Shown: positions 35,505 through 47,009, counted from the first letter of the stretch. The stretch is 64,000 nucleotides of DNA from Euryodendron excelsum (GCA_033060915.1 CM065378.1:9913001-9977000), one strand, 5' to 3'. Translations and numbers: made by a program. The notes: generated by a model from the letters alone, not told the origin.

Positions 35505-37627
35505 ATGAACCCATTGCCTATCGACCTATCGAGCGGCTCTGAGCGTACCGCCTCCATGGACCTAGATAGGGTAAGACCAGACGAGGCATCCAATGCCTCG
35601 GTGAATTATTCTAAGGCAGACCTTAAGGAGATCACCCAAGAAATAAGGCCTAGGAGGGCAAGGAGCCCACTGGCCATTGTAGATGCCTTTGAGGGCGCTT
35701 CTAGGGCAGAAGCGGTGAGGGAAGGGCCACCCTCTGACGCAAACTGTAGGCACGAGGCCAAGCATCTAGCCTCTATTCTAGATGGGGCGAAAGTAAGAAA
35801 GCTTTGGTCCGCTTACCAATTTCCGGCCTCCATGAGCTATAGAGTCCCGGAAGAGGGGGACAGGGCATGTCTCCCCCGCCCCGGTGAAGTCATAGTGTAC
35901 GAAAGTGCGCTGACGAGTGGGCTAAGGTTTCCAATTGCTCCTCCCATTAGGGGAGTCCTGAGCAGAGCCGGGTTAGCACCTAGACAACTTATGCCCAATT
36001 CGTGGCGCATACTGGTGGCTTGCGCAGCCCTGTGGCAAGCCGCCACCAATAGGGAAGAGGTCCTGACCCCCGAAGACTTCTTCTACTATTACAAGATCAC
36101 GGAGAATGAGAGCCCGGGCTGGTATTACTTCTCAGCTCGGGATGGTCAGCCCGCTATGATCACAGGCCTCCCAGTCTCCCACAAGCGTTGGAAAGAGAAA
36201 TACTTCTTTGATTATGGCGAAGGCATGGAGATCGCCCACTGGGAGGATGTTACTGACCAAACCCCTTGCATACCCAGACAATGGGGAAGACTAGGTAGGA
36301 AGGGTAAGCGCTTTCTGTGCTCATACTTAGGTCTGCTTAAGATAGTGGTCTGACCGTCGTTGTACCTATTCTTTACTCAGCGCGCCTTCCTGTGCTGGAG
36401 GATGAGTCAAGGAAGGCCCGGGTAGTGAGGGTGAGGGAGCACCGGTCAAGCTCTGGGCACCCCTGGTATCTGGTGAGAGTTTGGCAGACTATCTTTTAGG
36501 TCCAGACCCTTCCGTCGAGGCCCTCCGCACTGAGAGGAGTGAGTTTGGTTTATTTTCTTGTTTCCACCTTCTTAATGCAAGGGTACTGACTTCTAACTCT
36601 GTTTTACAGGACAAGTACACAGCATGGGCTTCGACAAGAGGAACATGGGGTCCGCAGCGAAGAAAAAATTCGAGGAGATGGAGAGAGCGAAGGCTGCCAG
36701 GGAGAGGCCAAGCAAGCGCCCACGACCAGCCCATGTGGGGAGGGCGACTAAGCCACAATCTGATAGGGCCCAAGGGGACACCCCTCCAAGGGGAGGAAGG
36801 GCCGTCTCCATCGGTCAGACACCTGGCTAGACCTCCAGGCCTGGGGTCACAACACAAGCCCCTGCCGTTGCAGGGACCCAGACTCAGTCCCCTTCAGGTC
36901 AGCAAGGCAAGCCTTTGATAGTGAAGGACGTCCAAGCTACTTGGGAGCGGATGCAAAATTTTATTAGCCTGGATGATGTGAGCCCCATTGCTGAATGGTC
37001 TAATGGCCAGCTGATGAAGAGCATGAACCATGATGCTCTTAAGGTGAGCGAGTTTTACCCTTCATAACTGTTTTGTCTCTATGCTAATCTGTGGTTCCTC
37101 TTTTGCAGCTCCATGTCAAGGCCCTCTGTCTATCTACTCGTTTAAAGGCGAGGACGAGCAAAAGCGTAAAGAAGGGCCAAGTCATCGAGTCCTTGACCGA
37201 GTCCATCAGTGGTCTGGAGAAAAAGGTCAAGGACGCTGAGGAGGCCAAGTCAGTTGCTGAGGCAGAGAAGACTGCCCTGTTGGATGAGTCGACAGACTTG
37301 AGGAAGAAGGTTGACGCGTTAACCTTTGAAGCCCAAACCTTTGATGCTGTCAAGAACTCCCTGACCTTGAGGGTGACTGAGCCGGAGGGGGAGCTTAAGG
37401 TTGCCCGAGAGGCGGCTGTGGAAGAGTTCAAGGCTGGGGCATCCTTCCAGAAGGAGGTTAGTGAGGCATACATGGAAGGCTTCGTTGATGCCAAGGTTGC
37501 AACGAAGAAGCTTTTTCCTGACCTGGACTTCTCTGCTCTGAGGCCGGTTGACGACACTGTTTCACAGGCCCCTGGCGAGGAAGGCCAGACTCCTGCTGCA
37601 GAGGTTGAGGACGACACCCAATCTTGA
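35505..37627 (+). pseudogene. Antisense ORF (PF04195-like, putative gypsy-type transposon protein)
   Basis: My model has four exons: 35505-36303, 36381-36538, 36610-37043 and 37109-37627, each with GT/AG borders. Exon 1 carries GLAPRQLMPNSWRI, TPEDFFYYYKI, GWYYFSAR and WKEKYFF, which resemble Pfam PF04195 proteins, known as antisense ORFs in Tat-lineage elements. Exon 4 is a long Glu/Lys/Ala-rich coiled coil (about 37190-37450) ending in an acidic tail. One frameshift is needed around 36430-36475 (before SLADYLLGPDPSVEALR) and one in-frame TAG lies near 36828, so this copy is probably dead. The molecular role of such proteins is unknown. It is convergent with the pol genes. Confidence 0.75.
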
Positions 37628-37779
37628 TCCCTTTGTAATAGAACACAACTCTTTTTTTTTTTTTTTTTTTTTGTAATCTGCATTTAATCAAATGGAAATT
37701 TTGCCTTTATCAGCTGTGTTTGTGTCTAAATGCTTGTGATCAATGGTTGGCATAAGTTCTGACTAACTCTGAAGGGGTT

Positions 37780-38308
37780 TATTAACATGGTCAGCTTGGG
37801 TAATCTGGCCAATTAGGCTTGGTGACTCTGGTGTCACTAGGCTGGTCTGGTCAATTAAGGAACTGACCAGCTTGTCTTGTAAGCTCGTGGCCTTTCGGCT
37901 TGTCTGGTTAGTCTAGGGGACTGACCAGTCGGGCTTGGTGGAATTGTGGCCTCTCGACATGTCTGGTCAGTCTAAGGGATTGACCGGTTGGGCTTGGTAA
38001 CCTTGTGGTCTTTCGGCTTGTCTGGTCAGTCTAGGGGACTGACCAGTTGGGCTTAGTAGCCTTGTGGCCTTTTGGCTTGTCTGGTCAGTCTAGAGGACTG
38101 ACCAGTTGGGCTTAGTAACCTTATGGCCTTTCGGCTTGTCTGGTCAGTCTAGGGGACTGACCAGTTGGGCTTAGTAGCCTGGTGGCCTTTCGGCTTGTCT
38201 GGTCAGTCTAGGGGACTGACTAGTTAGGCTTAGTAGCCTGGTGGCCTTTCGGCTTGTCTGGTCAGTCTAGGGGACTGACCAGTTGGGCTTCAGAAATCCT
38301 AGGAGACG
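37780..38308. repeat. 59-bp hairpin tandem array
   Basis: Seven in-phase monomers of exactly 59 bp are anchored at CGGCTTGTCT-like motifs at 37896, 37955, 38014, 38073, 38132, 38191 and 38250. Decayed copies lie to the left. Each monomer holds GGTCAGTC-TAGGG-GACTGACC, an 8-bp stem with a 5-base loop. Four of seven stems are perfect and three have one mismatch. The array lies between the end of the antisense ORF (37627) and the end of integrase (about 38373). Confidence 0.93.
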
Positions 38309-38372
38309 TCGGTCGTTTTAGAGGCCTCGAATAACAATCATTTCATTAAAGAGTGTTGATTACATCAAACAT

Positions 38373-39667
38373 AGTATTTTCTTAGGTGTTCAGCATGCCA
38401 AGGGTTGGGAAGCTCTTTGTCGTCCACTCCGGTTAGCTAGTAGGTCCCTTTCCTGGAAAACCCTTTGACTGTGTATGGCCCTTCCCAATTTGGCCCAAGT
38501 TTGCCATCGCTGGGTCTTCTAGTAGACTGATTGACCCTCTTGAGAACCAAATTTCCTGCTTTGAACACCCTAGGCTTCATTCTGGCATCGTGATACCTCC
38601 GCATCCTTTGTTGATAAGCAGCTACTTCCACGACTACTTGCATCCTTTTCTCTTCAAGTAGGTCTAGGCTCACCTCTAGGGCCTCGCTGTTGGCCTTTGC
38701 CTCGAAATGTTCGACCCTGGGACTATGTAGGCCTATCTCTACCGGGATGACGGCTTCAGATCCGAAAGTTAGGGAGAAAAGTGTGCGTCCCGTTGCGACC
38801 CTTTCTGTTGTTCTGTAGGCCCACAGGATATTGGGAAGCTCCTCCGCCCATAAACCCTTTGCCTACTCCAGCTTTGCCTTGATGCTTTTGAACAGGGTCC
38901 GATTTGTGACTTCAACCTGGCCGTTGGCTTGGGGGTGCTCTGGGGAAGAGAAGTGCTGGCTGATCTGGAGGTCGAAGCACATCTGGCCGAACTAACTGCC
39001 TTTGAACTGTTTCCCGTTGTCTGTGATGACTACCTTTGGGATGCCGAACCTACATATGATGTTTTTTCATAGAAAATTCTTCATTTTCTGCTCAGTGATT
39101 GTGGCCACAGCTTCAGCTTCTGCCCATTTCGTAAAGTAATCAACGGTTATCACTACAAACCTGGTCTGGGCCTTCCCCAAAGGCAGAGCCCCTACTATGT
39201 CTATTCCCCATTGGGCAAAAAGGCTGTGGGCTCTGGATTGGCATTAATTCCTGGGCCGGTTGTCTTGGGATGTTGGAGAATCTTTAGCACTTGTCGCATT
39301 TTCTTACAAACTCTAGGGCGTCCTTTTCCATTGTGGGCCAGTAGTAGGTTGCTCTGAGAATCTTCTTGGCCAAGGCTCTCCCTCCTAAGTGGTTGCCGCA
39401 GACCCCTTCATGCACCTCTCTCATGATATAATCCGCCTCTGTTTTTCCTGCACACCTTAGCCAGGGCATAGTGTGTCCCTTTTTATATAAAATATTATTT
39501 ATTAGGGCGTATCGGCTGGCCCTATACTGAATCCTTCTCGCCTCAACTTTGTCTGCTGGTAGGGATCCTTTCTCCAAGTAGTTTCTGATTGGTGTTGCCC
39601 ATTCCACTTCTTGTCCTGCCTGCAATATTTCTGGTTTCCGAATACTTGGCGAATCCAGCACTTCCAT
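38373..39667 (-). pseudogene. Gypsy integrase (interrupted)
   Basis: The zinc-binding region reads MREVHEGVCGNHLGG and RKCDKC at 39284-39667, followed immediately by a stop. The catalytic core continues in other frames at about 38850-39210, with DIVGALPLGKAQ, VDYFTKWAEAE, ITDNGKQF and PQANGQVEVTNRTL. All three DDE residues are visible. The C-terminal part (38437-38673) includes MRRYHDAR and LGPNWEGPY. I see no chromodomain. Several stops make it inactive as it stands. Confidence 0.88.
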
Positions 39668-39688
39668 GAGTACTCTAGGGTCGTCCTC

Positions 39689-40066
39689 CTAGGATGATGC
39701 AATCCTGGCTAGCCAATCTGCCTCCTCGTTCTGCGCTCTTGGTACCCTTTCTAGAAGTAATTTGAAAAATTTTCTTGCCAGACCCTTAGCCATCTCATAA
39801 TACTCTTGCATTTTCTCTCCTTTGGCCTCATATTCTCCTTTGACCTGTTCTACCACAAGTTGAGAGTCGCTCCATACCAAGACGTGTTCTGCCCCTATTC
39901 GCAAACCCATTTGGAGACCAGCAATCAAGACTTCGTATTCAGCCTCATTGTTGGAGGCCAAAAATTTGAACTTGATGGCATACTCGAGTTTGTGCCCTTC
40001 AGGGGTGACGAGGACGATCCCGGCGCCACTTGCTCTGTCCGTCGAGGAACCGTCTACGTTGAGCAC
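39689..40066 (-). CDS. Gypsy second RNase H (archaeal-type, Tat hallmark)
   Basis: The 125-residue open frame has the RNase H fold signature: VDGSS (first Asp), SNNEAEYEVLIAGL (Glu), WSDSQLVVEQVKGEY (Asp) and a late EADWLAR Asp. It is distinct from the RNase H fused to RT upstream. The Tat lineage of plant gypsy elements is known for carrying this extra domain. It was presumably part of a longer pol polyprotein; neighbouring sequence is broken by stops. Confidence 0.88.
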   Translation of the reverse strand: MLNVDGSSTDRASGAGIVLVTPEGHKLEYAIKFKFLASNNEAEYEVLIAGLQMGLRIGAEHVLVWSDSQLVVEQVKGEYEAKGEKMQEYYEMAKGLARKFFKLLLERVPRAQNEEADWLARIASS

Positions 40067-40255
40067 CCACCAGGGCTACAGGGAGTCGTTACTGGGGCAA
40101 GTTATGGGGTGGGTGAATTAAGCGATGAAGTCTGCTATAGCCTGCCCCTTAATCGCCAATCTTGGTCTGTATTAGATGTCGAATTGGCTGAGTTCTATGG
40201 ACCATTTGACAAGTCTTCCCGATGTCTCCGGCTTGTGGAGGACCTTCTTCAATGG

Positions 40256-41500
40256 CTAATCTGTCAGGACAACTATAGTGTGAGCCTGGAAGTATGGCCT
40301 CAATCTCCTTGCTGAGGTCACGAGGGCAAGGGCTAGCAGCTCCATTGTGGGGTATCGCTCTTCTGCACCCCTCAGGGCCCTACTTGTGTAATAAACGGGC
40401 TTTTGGACTCCGTCCTCTTGCCGGACCAGGGCAGAGCTCACCGCCGCTTCTGACACTGCAAGGTAAAGATAGAGCTCTTCTCCTTTTATGGTTCTGCTCA
40501 ACAGTGGTACTGAACTTAGATACCCTTTGAGTTGCTGGAAGGCCTGTTCACATTGGGAAGTCCACTCAAAAGCCTTTCGTAGAACTTTAAAGAAAGGAAG
40601 GCACTTATCTGTTGATCTGGAGATGAATTTGTTCAGCGTTGCTACTCTGTCAGCCAACCTTTGGACTTCCTTAGTGGACGTTAGGGACTGTATGTCTAGT
40701 ACTGCCCTGATTTTCTCGGGTTTAGCTTCTATCCCTCGGTTGGAGACCATGAATCCCAAGAACTTGCCAGATGCCACTCCGAAGGTGCATTTGGCAGGAT
40801 TCAATTTCATTTTATAGGCTCGCAGGTTCTTGAACGTCTCTTCTAGGTCGGCTAGGTGGTTGATGGCTTGCTTGCTCTTTACTAGCATGTCATCTACATA
40901 GACTTCCATGTTTCTCCCAATCTGACTGCTGAACATGCTGTTGACAAGCCTTTGGTAGGTTGCCCCAGGGTTTTCGAGGCCGAATGGCATTACCTTGTAA
41001 AAGTACAGACCTCTGTCTGTCACGAATGCTGTGTTTTCCTGATCATGCTCGGCCATCCTTATTTGGTTGTATCCTAAAAAAGCGTCCATGAAGGTCAACA
41101 TTTCGTACCCTACAGTCGAATCCACCAGTTGATCTATTATGAGTAAAGGGAAGCTATCTTTGGGACACGCCTTATTCAGATCCGTGAAATCTACGCACAT
41201 TCTCCATTTTTCGTTTGCCTTTTTTACCATCACTACATTAGATAACCAAGTTGGGTATTGGGCCTCCCTTATGAAGGCTGTTGTGGCCAATTTCTCAACT
41301 TCATCTGCTACCGCCTCGTTGCACTCTCGAGCGAAAGACCTTCTTTTCTGTCTGACCGATTTTGTTGTTGGATCTATGTTTAGATGATGGGTAATGATCC
41401 GGGTATCAATTCCCGGCATGTCCTCGTGAGACCAGGCAAAAACATCGACGTTATGCCTGAGGAAAGATCTTAATTCCTCCTTGAATTCTTCAGGGGCCAT
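40256..41500 (-). CDS. Gypsy reverse transcriptase and RNase H
   Basis: The 414-residue open frame has RT motifs in order: [48 protein letters not shown], the catalytic YVDDMLVKS, and [16 protein letters not shown]. The connected RNase H (RT_RNaseH_2 type) follows with [15 protein letters not shown] and [17 protein letters not shown], to [14 protein letters not shown]. The catalytic aspartates are intact, making this the best-preserved part of the element. The frame ends at VVLTD. Confidence 0.95.
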   Translation of the reverse strand: MAPEEFKEELRSFLRHNVDVFAWSHEDMPGIDTRIITHHLNIDPTTKSVRQKRRSFARECNEAVADEVEKLATTAFIREAQYPTWLSNVVMVKKANEKWRMCVDFTDLNKACPKDSFPLLIIDQLVDSTVGYEMLTFMDAFLGYNQIRMAEHDQENTAFVTDRGLYFYKVMPFGLENPGATYQRLVNSMFSSQIGRNMEVYVDDMLVKSKQAINHLADLEETFKNLRAYKMKLNPAKCTFGVASGKFLGFMVSNRGIEAKPEKIRAVLDIQSLTSTKEVQRLADRVATLNKFISRSTDKCLPFFKVLRKAFEWTSQCEQAFQQLKGYLSSVPLLSRTIKGEELYLYLAVSEAAVSSALVRQEDGVQKPVYYTSRALRGAEERYPTMELLALALVTSARRLRPYFQAHTIVVLTD

Positions 41501-41640
41501 GTTCCAATCTTTACCGTCCTGGTCTGGTCTTGCCCCCCGACCATTACCTCCTCAAGTTCTTCTACTGGTTCTCATCTCCTGATTTCCTCCTCATCTCGAA
41601 CTTCCAGCTCCTCAATTAACATGGCCTCCTTGGTCTCCCC

Positions 41641-42060
41641 CTAAAAGGACGCCATATAACATTCTCTAGCGGTCTGCTGGTCACCCCTGGCTTCCCCAAC
41701 TCCTTGGGATGTGGGGAACTTGACCTTCAGATGGTAGGTCGATGGTATAGCCTTGAACTCGTTGAAGGTTGTTCTGCCCACAATGATGTTATAAGCTGAG
41801 GGGCAGTCTACCACTAAGAATGTTACCATCTTGGTAGCTTGTTGGGGTACTGTTCCTAGCGTTACTGGTAGAGCTATGGAGCCCAGAGGTGTGACTCTGT
41901 CTCTAGTGAAACCGATAAGGAGAGAGTTAACCGGTTGTAACTTCTCCCTGCCAACCTTCAGTTGTTCGAAGGCCTTTAGGAAGAGAATATCTGCCGAGCT
42001 GCCACTGTCTACCAAGACCCTACAGATTAAAAAATTGGACACCACTGCCGATATGACCAA
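41641..42060 (-). CDS. Gypsy aspartic protease
   Basis: The 139-residue open frame has the retropepsin signature LVDSGSSADILF and the later YNIIVGRTTFNEF. It would cleave the Gag-Pol polyprotein. A stop separates it from RT (41501-41640), so continuous translation would need readthrough or repair in a parent copy. Confidence 0.92.
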   Translation of the reverse strand: MVISAVVSNFLICRVLVDSGSSADILFLKAFEQLKVGREKLQPVNSLLIGFTRDRVTPLGSIALPVTLGTVPQQATKMVTFLVVDCPSAYNIIVGRTTFNEFKAIPSTYHLKVKFPTSQGVGEARGDQQTARECYMASF

Positions 42061-42399
42061 AGGGTCGTCATAAGGTTAACATACGGTCCCAGCCTCGTCG
42101 TCTGTGAACGTGATGGGATCATGTTCAGCCCGGAATTTTTTAGATGATCGATCTATGGACATGACTTCTCTCTGGCTCCGTGCCTCCCTAGTATGTCGCT
42201 TCCTTGCTGATGAAGACTCTCTGTTGCCTGCGAAACCACCAGAAATGACCCTAATCTCGCCCATGGGCCGCTAGTTTTGCCTTCCTCTCTCTGGACTTTT
42301 TTGTTCGGCCTGCCTTCGTGCCGGCTCTTGCCTCTCGTCACGTCTGCCCCCCGCTATGTATCTGCCTAACTTCCCTTACTTGATCAGGTTCTCGATTTG

Positions 42400-43778
42400 T
42401 TACTTAAGGTCATAGCAGTCCTCTGTGTCGTGCCCGTGGTCTTGATGAAAACGGCACCACTTATTGGTCGGCCTCTTCTCTGGTGGGGACCTCATGCTCC
42501 CAGTCTATCTCAGCGCCATATCCCCCTTGATCGCGTAGAGCACTTGATCCAGAGAAGTGTTTAATGGGGTAAAGTACTGGTTATACCTGGCCTGCTTGGT
42601 CCTATCGTTCTCTCCCCTTGGCTTCTGCTCCGCCAACCTTGGGGTCTTTAATGCTCCGCCGTCTTTCTTTTCCTCCGCCGTCCTCTTCTTGTCCAAACTG
42701 GGTGTGGCACTCTCCTGGTCTTCCCTGGCTTTGAGGGTATCCTCTGCATTCATTTATTTCTGTGCTCGGAGCATTAGCGCAGCCATGGTTTTGAGTGCCT
42801 CCTTGGTCAGGGAGAACAGGAACTTGGGAGTTCTGACACCTGCAATGAAAGCTGTCACTGCCACTTTATGATCCAGGTCATCCACATAGAGAGTCTCCTC
42901 GTTAAAGCGGGTGACTAACTCACGCAGGGTCTCCTTCTCGCGCCGCTTGGTGTTGAACAGGGAGGTGGAAGGCGTCCTCTATCCCTGCCCTCCGATTTAA
43001 TGGTTGACGAACAACCTGCTTAGGTCCACAAATTTATTGATCGTCCCAGGGGAGAGCCTGTGGAACCAAATCCTTTCCGGACCCTTAAGGGTGGTGGGAA
43101 ATGCCCTGCACATAATTTCGTCGGGAACCGGCTGAAGGTCCATTAGAGCCTTATACGTCTCGAGGTGGTCCAGGGGATCCTTGGTGCCATCGAAAGACTC
43201 CAACGTGAGCATTTTGAATTTCGGGGGCAAGGGCATCCTCATCACTGCTGGTGTGAAGGGCGTGTCTGTTTAGCTTACCAGCTCTTCTACAGTGCTGGGG
43301 CCTTTTTCTTTCACCGCTGCTATCACTCCAGCCAGTTTGGCCTGCATTTCCTTCAACTGCTCAACCCACATCGGCTGAGTTTCGGCAGTGTGTTCTGGAA
43401 GAACCACTGTTGTTGCTTTGGATCGGTCGGCGTGGCTCTGGGCTTCGTCAGCGTGAATCCGACCCCTCTCGGGAAAGGGTTCTCCCCTTGGAGCGCTGGG
43501 TTCTCCGCTCCTTCGCCGGCGTCGCCTCCTTGGTTCCTTACCGCCGGCTGGTTCGCAGGCAACGATGGGTCCTCTAGCGATGGCGGATCTACCGTCCCTG
43601 GTGCCTCCGATGGGGGAGGCAATCTCCTCTCCAATTCCTGATTCCGGGACTGGAGTTGGTTCATAGCGGCCATCATCTCAATGATCTGCTGCTCCAAGGC
43701 AGCGATTCTGGCGGTGCTTTGTTCCTCCATTTCTCCGTCTATCCTAGTTGATGCAGCATCGGATCGAGTCAAGACCAT
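42400..43778 (-). pseudogene. Gypsy gag (frameshifted)
   Basis: The likely start is MVLTRSDAAS at 43778. A coiled coil follows (MEEQSTARIAALEQQIIEMM), then a Pro-rich linker to 43353. The Retrotrans_gag core ([28 protein letters not shown]) is at 42997-43245 in another frame, and a charged segment is at 42505-42753. A Tat-type zinc motif, [15 protein letters not shown], is at about 42404-42462. At least two frame changes and a stop (LVS*TDT near 43273) break it. Confidence 0.87.
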
Positions 43779-43796
43779 GAAACGATCAAAGTGTCG

Positions 43797-43814
43797 TTCC
43801 CACAGACGGCGCCA
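43797..43814 (-). other. Gypsy primer-binding site
   Basis: The minus strand reads TGGCGCCGTCTGTGGGAA two bases inside the 5' LTR, a common plant gypsy PBS start. I do not assign the tRNA. Confidence 0.85.
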
Positions 43815-43816
43815 AC

Positions 43817-44372
43817 TGATGATGCAGTGAATTCGTACGTCTTTCCCAACCTCTGGTGCAACTCGTCGAGGCAGTGAATCCCCTTGCCTGGAACACCGGT
43901 GTGGTGCCTGCCACAGACACTCCGATGCCAAAGTCAGGCCATAGGTGAATGGACAGAATAACAATAATTTGGGTGGCGTAAAAATCATACCTTCTTGGAG
44001 GTGATGACTGTCCTTCTTATAGGAGTGTTAGCTTGGATCGTGGGCACCTTCATGGGTTAGCTAATCGTGCCCCCAGTTATGCCTCCAACCTCGTGGGGAT
44101 ATATCGTACCTTGATTTTAGGCTCCATGGACCATGCCCTCGCTCGTGGGGAAACCGTTTGAATCATGGGGTCGTGAGGGCTAATCTCCAGGCAAAAATCT
44201 CGGAGTATTTTTATGGCGGCGTTCAGTGTATCGCTGGAGCTCTGCCGCTCTACCTGCTAACAGACCTTACCCAAGAGGGAGAGGGGGGTCTGGTCTGAAG
44301 ATGTGAGCCGGACTGGTCTGGTCTGCCCACAAAGGAGGCCGACCAACTGTACTTGTATAATTTGCGTTATCA
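43817..44372 (-). repeat. Gypsy 5' LTR
   Basis: 556 bp, the same length as the 3' LTR, with many C/T and G/A differences. It begins TGATGATGCAG and ends GCGTTATCA. Confidence 0.95.
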
Positions 44373-45332
44373 TTTACCAACTTTCAAAAGAGTTTAGTCG
44401 CTAGGCATATATCAAAAAAGTCCTGCCTTATACACATTCTCCCATATTAATAAAATAAAATAAAGTAAATTTCTAGGAGTTCTCTCTAGAGACTGTACTG
44501 TGTCATTGCATATGGGCCTAAATCGAATTGTTATCCCTGTAAAGTTAATAAGTTGAACAAGTCAAGCACATTGTTAAATTCTAGCGCTCACAGCCTCGCA
44601 CAAGCATAACCTTGGATGCTGATAACGATGATAGCTCCCTACTTTGCCAAATAGTCTTCATCGTCTGCTTTGTTTTGGTTCAGTGGTCACAAAAACGAAG
44701 TCTTTACCTTGTCTTTCTCTTGGTGTGATGTGGTACGGCTCCCCCAAAACCGAGAGATCTTGAGAACGATGGACGTGGTTTCTCATGGTTGGGTGCGTGA
44801 GTGGGTCCATTGACCGACAAGCTTGGCAGAGTTTTAGGACTATTCAATATCTGGGTCGTGGTGACAAAATTGCAGAGATATTGAAAGGTCTTCTGTTGTT
44901 AAGCTAATATTGAGCGTTCATATCATGCGATGTAATTTAAATTTTGACTTCGTCGCAATTGCGGTGTGGTGTTGAAAAGCTGTGAAAATCCAAGCTTAGA
45001 CTCCGATATGCTGTCTTTTGTACTTTTTTGCATTCGACAAATAATTTTACGACGTTGAAAGACAATACTCTATAAAAATGTATAGAATAGCCTACGTTTA
45101 TATCTATTTTTTTTTGGCATCAAAACAAAGGTCTTAGTAAAGTGGTCAACAACAGCTCACTGATAGCACATTTTCAAAATGGTGTGCCATCAGGCTAATC
45201 TTCCCTGCTACGCGTGCCAATTTGTTGAAAATTATTGTATTATGAGGAGTAATTGATCATATAAAATAAAATAAAATAAACTGGGTCCACTTGCGTCTAA
45301 GGAATTTTTTGCTACTTTTATCTCCCTAGACT
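44373..45332. other. Intergenic, nothing recognised
   Basis: Continues unit A 5553-6547 after the gypsy element. The short frame at 5809 of unit A is broken here by deletions. Confidence 0.6.
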
Positions 45333-45552
45333 TGGGGTAGTTTGGTTGGACCTTTTTTTTAAGTGTTTAAGACTTTATTTTTTTTGTTTGTAAGCAAAAA
45401 AAATCAAGATTTTGAATTTTTTTTGTTTTTTTGTTTATCTTATCTTGTTAAAAGCAAAAAAGATAAAAAAAAATTTTAACCTTTTCACTTATAAATCAAA
45501 AAATTTAAATGAAAAAAATTTAAAAAAAATTGTACCAAATGGTCCTTAAATT
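45333..45552. repeat. MITE-like inverted repeat, unit B
   Basis: Homologous to 6548-6772. The ends resemble AGTTTGGTTGG and CCAAATGGTCC, with A/T-rich arms. Confidence 0.4.
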
Positions 45553-46689
45553 ATTATCAAAGGTTTTTAAGGTCAGATATATAAGCCTCAACCTCAAACT
45601 TTTATAAGCATGACCTATGTAAATTATTAGGCATTTGCATTGAAATTATTTTCAAAGTATAGTATTTTATGTAGTAGTTGGGAGAGTTTTTAAAAAGTTT
45701 TTAACTAGTTTGAAGAAAACCTTTATTGCTTTATTTAATGAATGTCACTTCAAAATGAGAAGTTCTATGAGACGTTAATAAATGGCACCGCCTTTCTATA
45801 TATTATTTTAGACCAATGATTTGATGTAACATTAAAGTGTAAGTATGTGTATCATGTCACATGCGCGTCCCACGTGGCACATTTAGAGTTCTGGCAGACT
45901 TAAAAATTATAAGGTATTCAGGTCCGATTTAATATGTTCAACATTTAGTTAAAACTACATGTTTTTTAAGCTTCATTGTATATATTTTGGAGGCGGTTCG
46001 TCATTAATTCGGTGCATATCAAATTTAGAGAATCGGTTGAGGCAAATATTGTCTTAAGGAAATCAATATTGAATTATGTCTTTGAAACAATTGTTCACCT
46101 TCCTTATTTTACAGGTTTCTAGCTAGCTAGTTCTACTTTGGCACTGGAATACATATTTTAATCTCTCCTTTTTTTTTATAAAAAAATACTTTCATAATCT
46201 ACACCCGCAATTAAAAAGAAAATCATCGAGAAATTTATGTAAATCAACACAAACTTACCAACGTTCATGGTGAGATAGAAATATATCTACTATAAGCAGA
46301 AAAATAAAGATTTGAGACAACCCAAAATCCAATCCAAATACCAATACCAATTCTAAAGTTTATGCAAAAGGCATCGATTAACAAAAATAAAGCAACGGCT
46401 TGTGAACCAGAAAGGGCTCAACAATACGTCCTCACGCCCTTTTGTTTTGTTTTTTTTTTTTTTTTTTTTATTTCTTTTTTTGAAAACAACGGCTAGAATT
46501 TGGGCTTGGTTGTACTTGGGCGGGCCTTGGGATGGCGGAATACAAGCCTAAGGCGAATCTCAATGTTCTAGATTTCTTTTTTCCCCGCCCGGGGGGGGGG
46601 AAGCAATTGGTCCATAGTTACGGTAAATTCAATTTGAATGGAAAAATTCGCTTCCAAACTCTGTTTGAAATTCTTGTTACTGTTTTGAA
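45553..46689. other. Intergenic, homopolymer runs
   Basis: Colinear with 6773-7832. It contains a T run near 46450 and a C/G block, CCCCGCCC followed by about ten G, near 46585-46601. Unit A has T/G-rich sequence there instead. The plastid insertion of unit A is absent at about 46640. Confidence 0.55.
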
Positions 46690-46945
46690 TACGTTTTTGG
46701 AGGTAGGAGATCTTCATTTTATTGATTGAGATGTTGACACGTTAGCTAATATAAAAATAAAAAGTCCAGATGAGTTGACTTAAAATGTATCTAAAAATAA
46801 ATAATTTTATAGTTATATAAAAGGAAATAAATTTTAATACAAAACAACGTAATTTTAGTAAGACATGTGATAAGATTACATCTTATCCATTAATTATGGA
46901 ATGGATATCTCTATTTCAAATCAAGGAATAGAAAAAATCTAAATT
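46690..46945 (+). repeat. Palindrome-ended MITE, unit B intergenic copy
   Basis: Colinear with 8134-8404. The left end is eroded (GGAGATCTTCATTTTATTG) and the right end keeps GGATATCTCTATTTC. Confidence 0.55.
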
Positions 46946-47009
46946 CCTTTTTTGGATACAAAAAGGAAAATCTGAAGAAATAAAGAAAAACTAGTAATAA
47001 ATTATACAA

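Larger units (their letters stand above)
34317..44372 (-). mobile_element. Ty3/gypsy retrotransposon, Tat-like, with antisense ORF
   Basis: The 10056-bp element has two 556-bp LTRs and target duplication TTTAC (34312-34316 and 44373-44377). Unit A keeps the empty site (about 5552). The minus-strand order is PBS, gag, protease, RT-RNase H, a second RNase H, integrase: gypsy order plus the extra RNase H typical of the Tat lineage. Between integrase and the 3' LTR lie a 59-bp tandem array and a plus-strand multi-exon ORF. A few stops and frameshifts break gag, integrase and the antisense ORF, while protease, RT and second RNase H frames are open. In about 240 bp of LTR I count roughly 20 differences, mostly transitions. 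Confidence 0.95.

Noticed and set aside
36489..36857. Minus-strand ORFs opposite the antisense gene, and 37084-37683
   Set aside because: Shadows of the plus-strand PF04195-like exons; composition follows the real frame.
37780..38308. CRISPR array
   Set aside because: Repeats are contiguous with no unique spacers, inside a plant retrotransposon.
40488..40817. Plus-strand ORFs across gypsy pol (also 39806-40315 and 43165-43641)
   Set aside because: Opposite strand of recognisable RT, RNase H and gag sequence.
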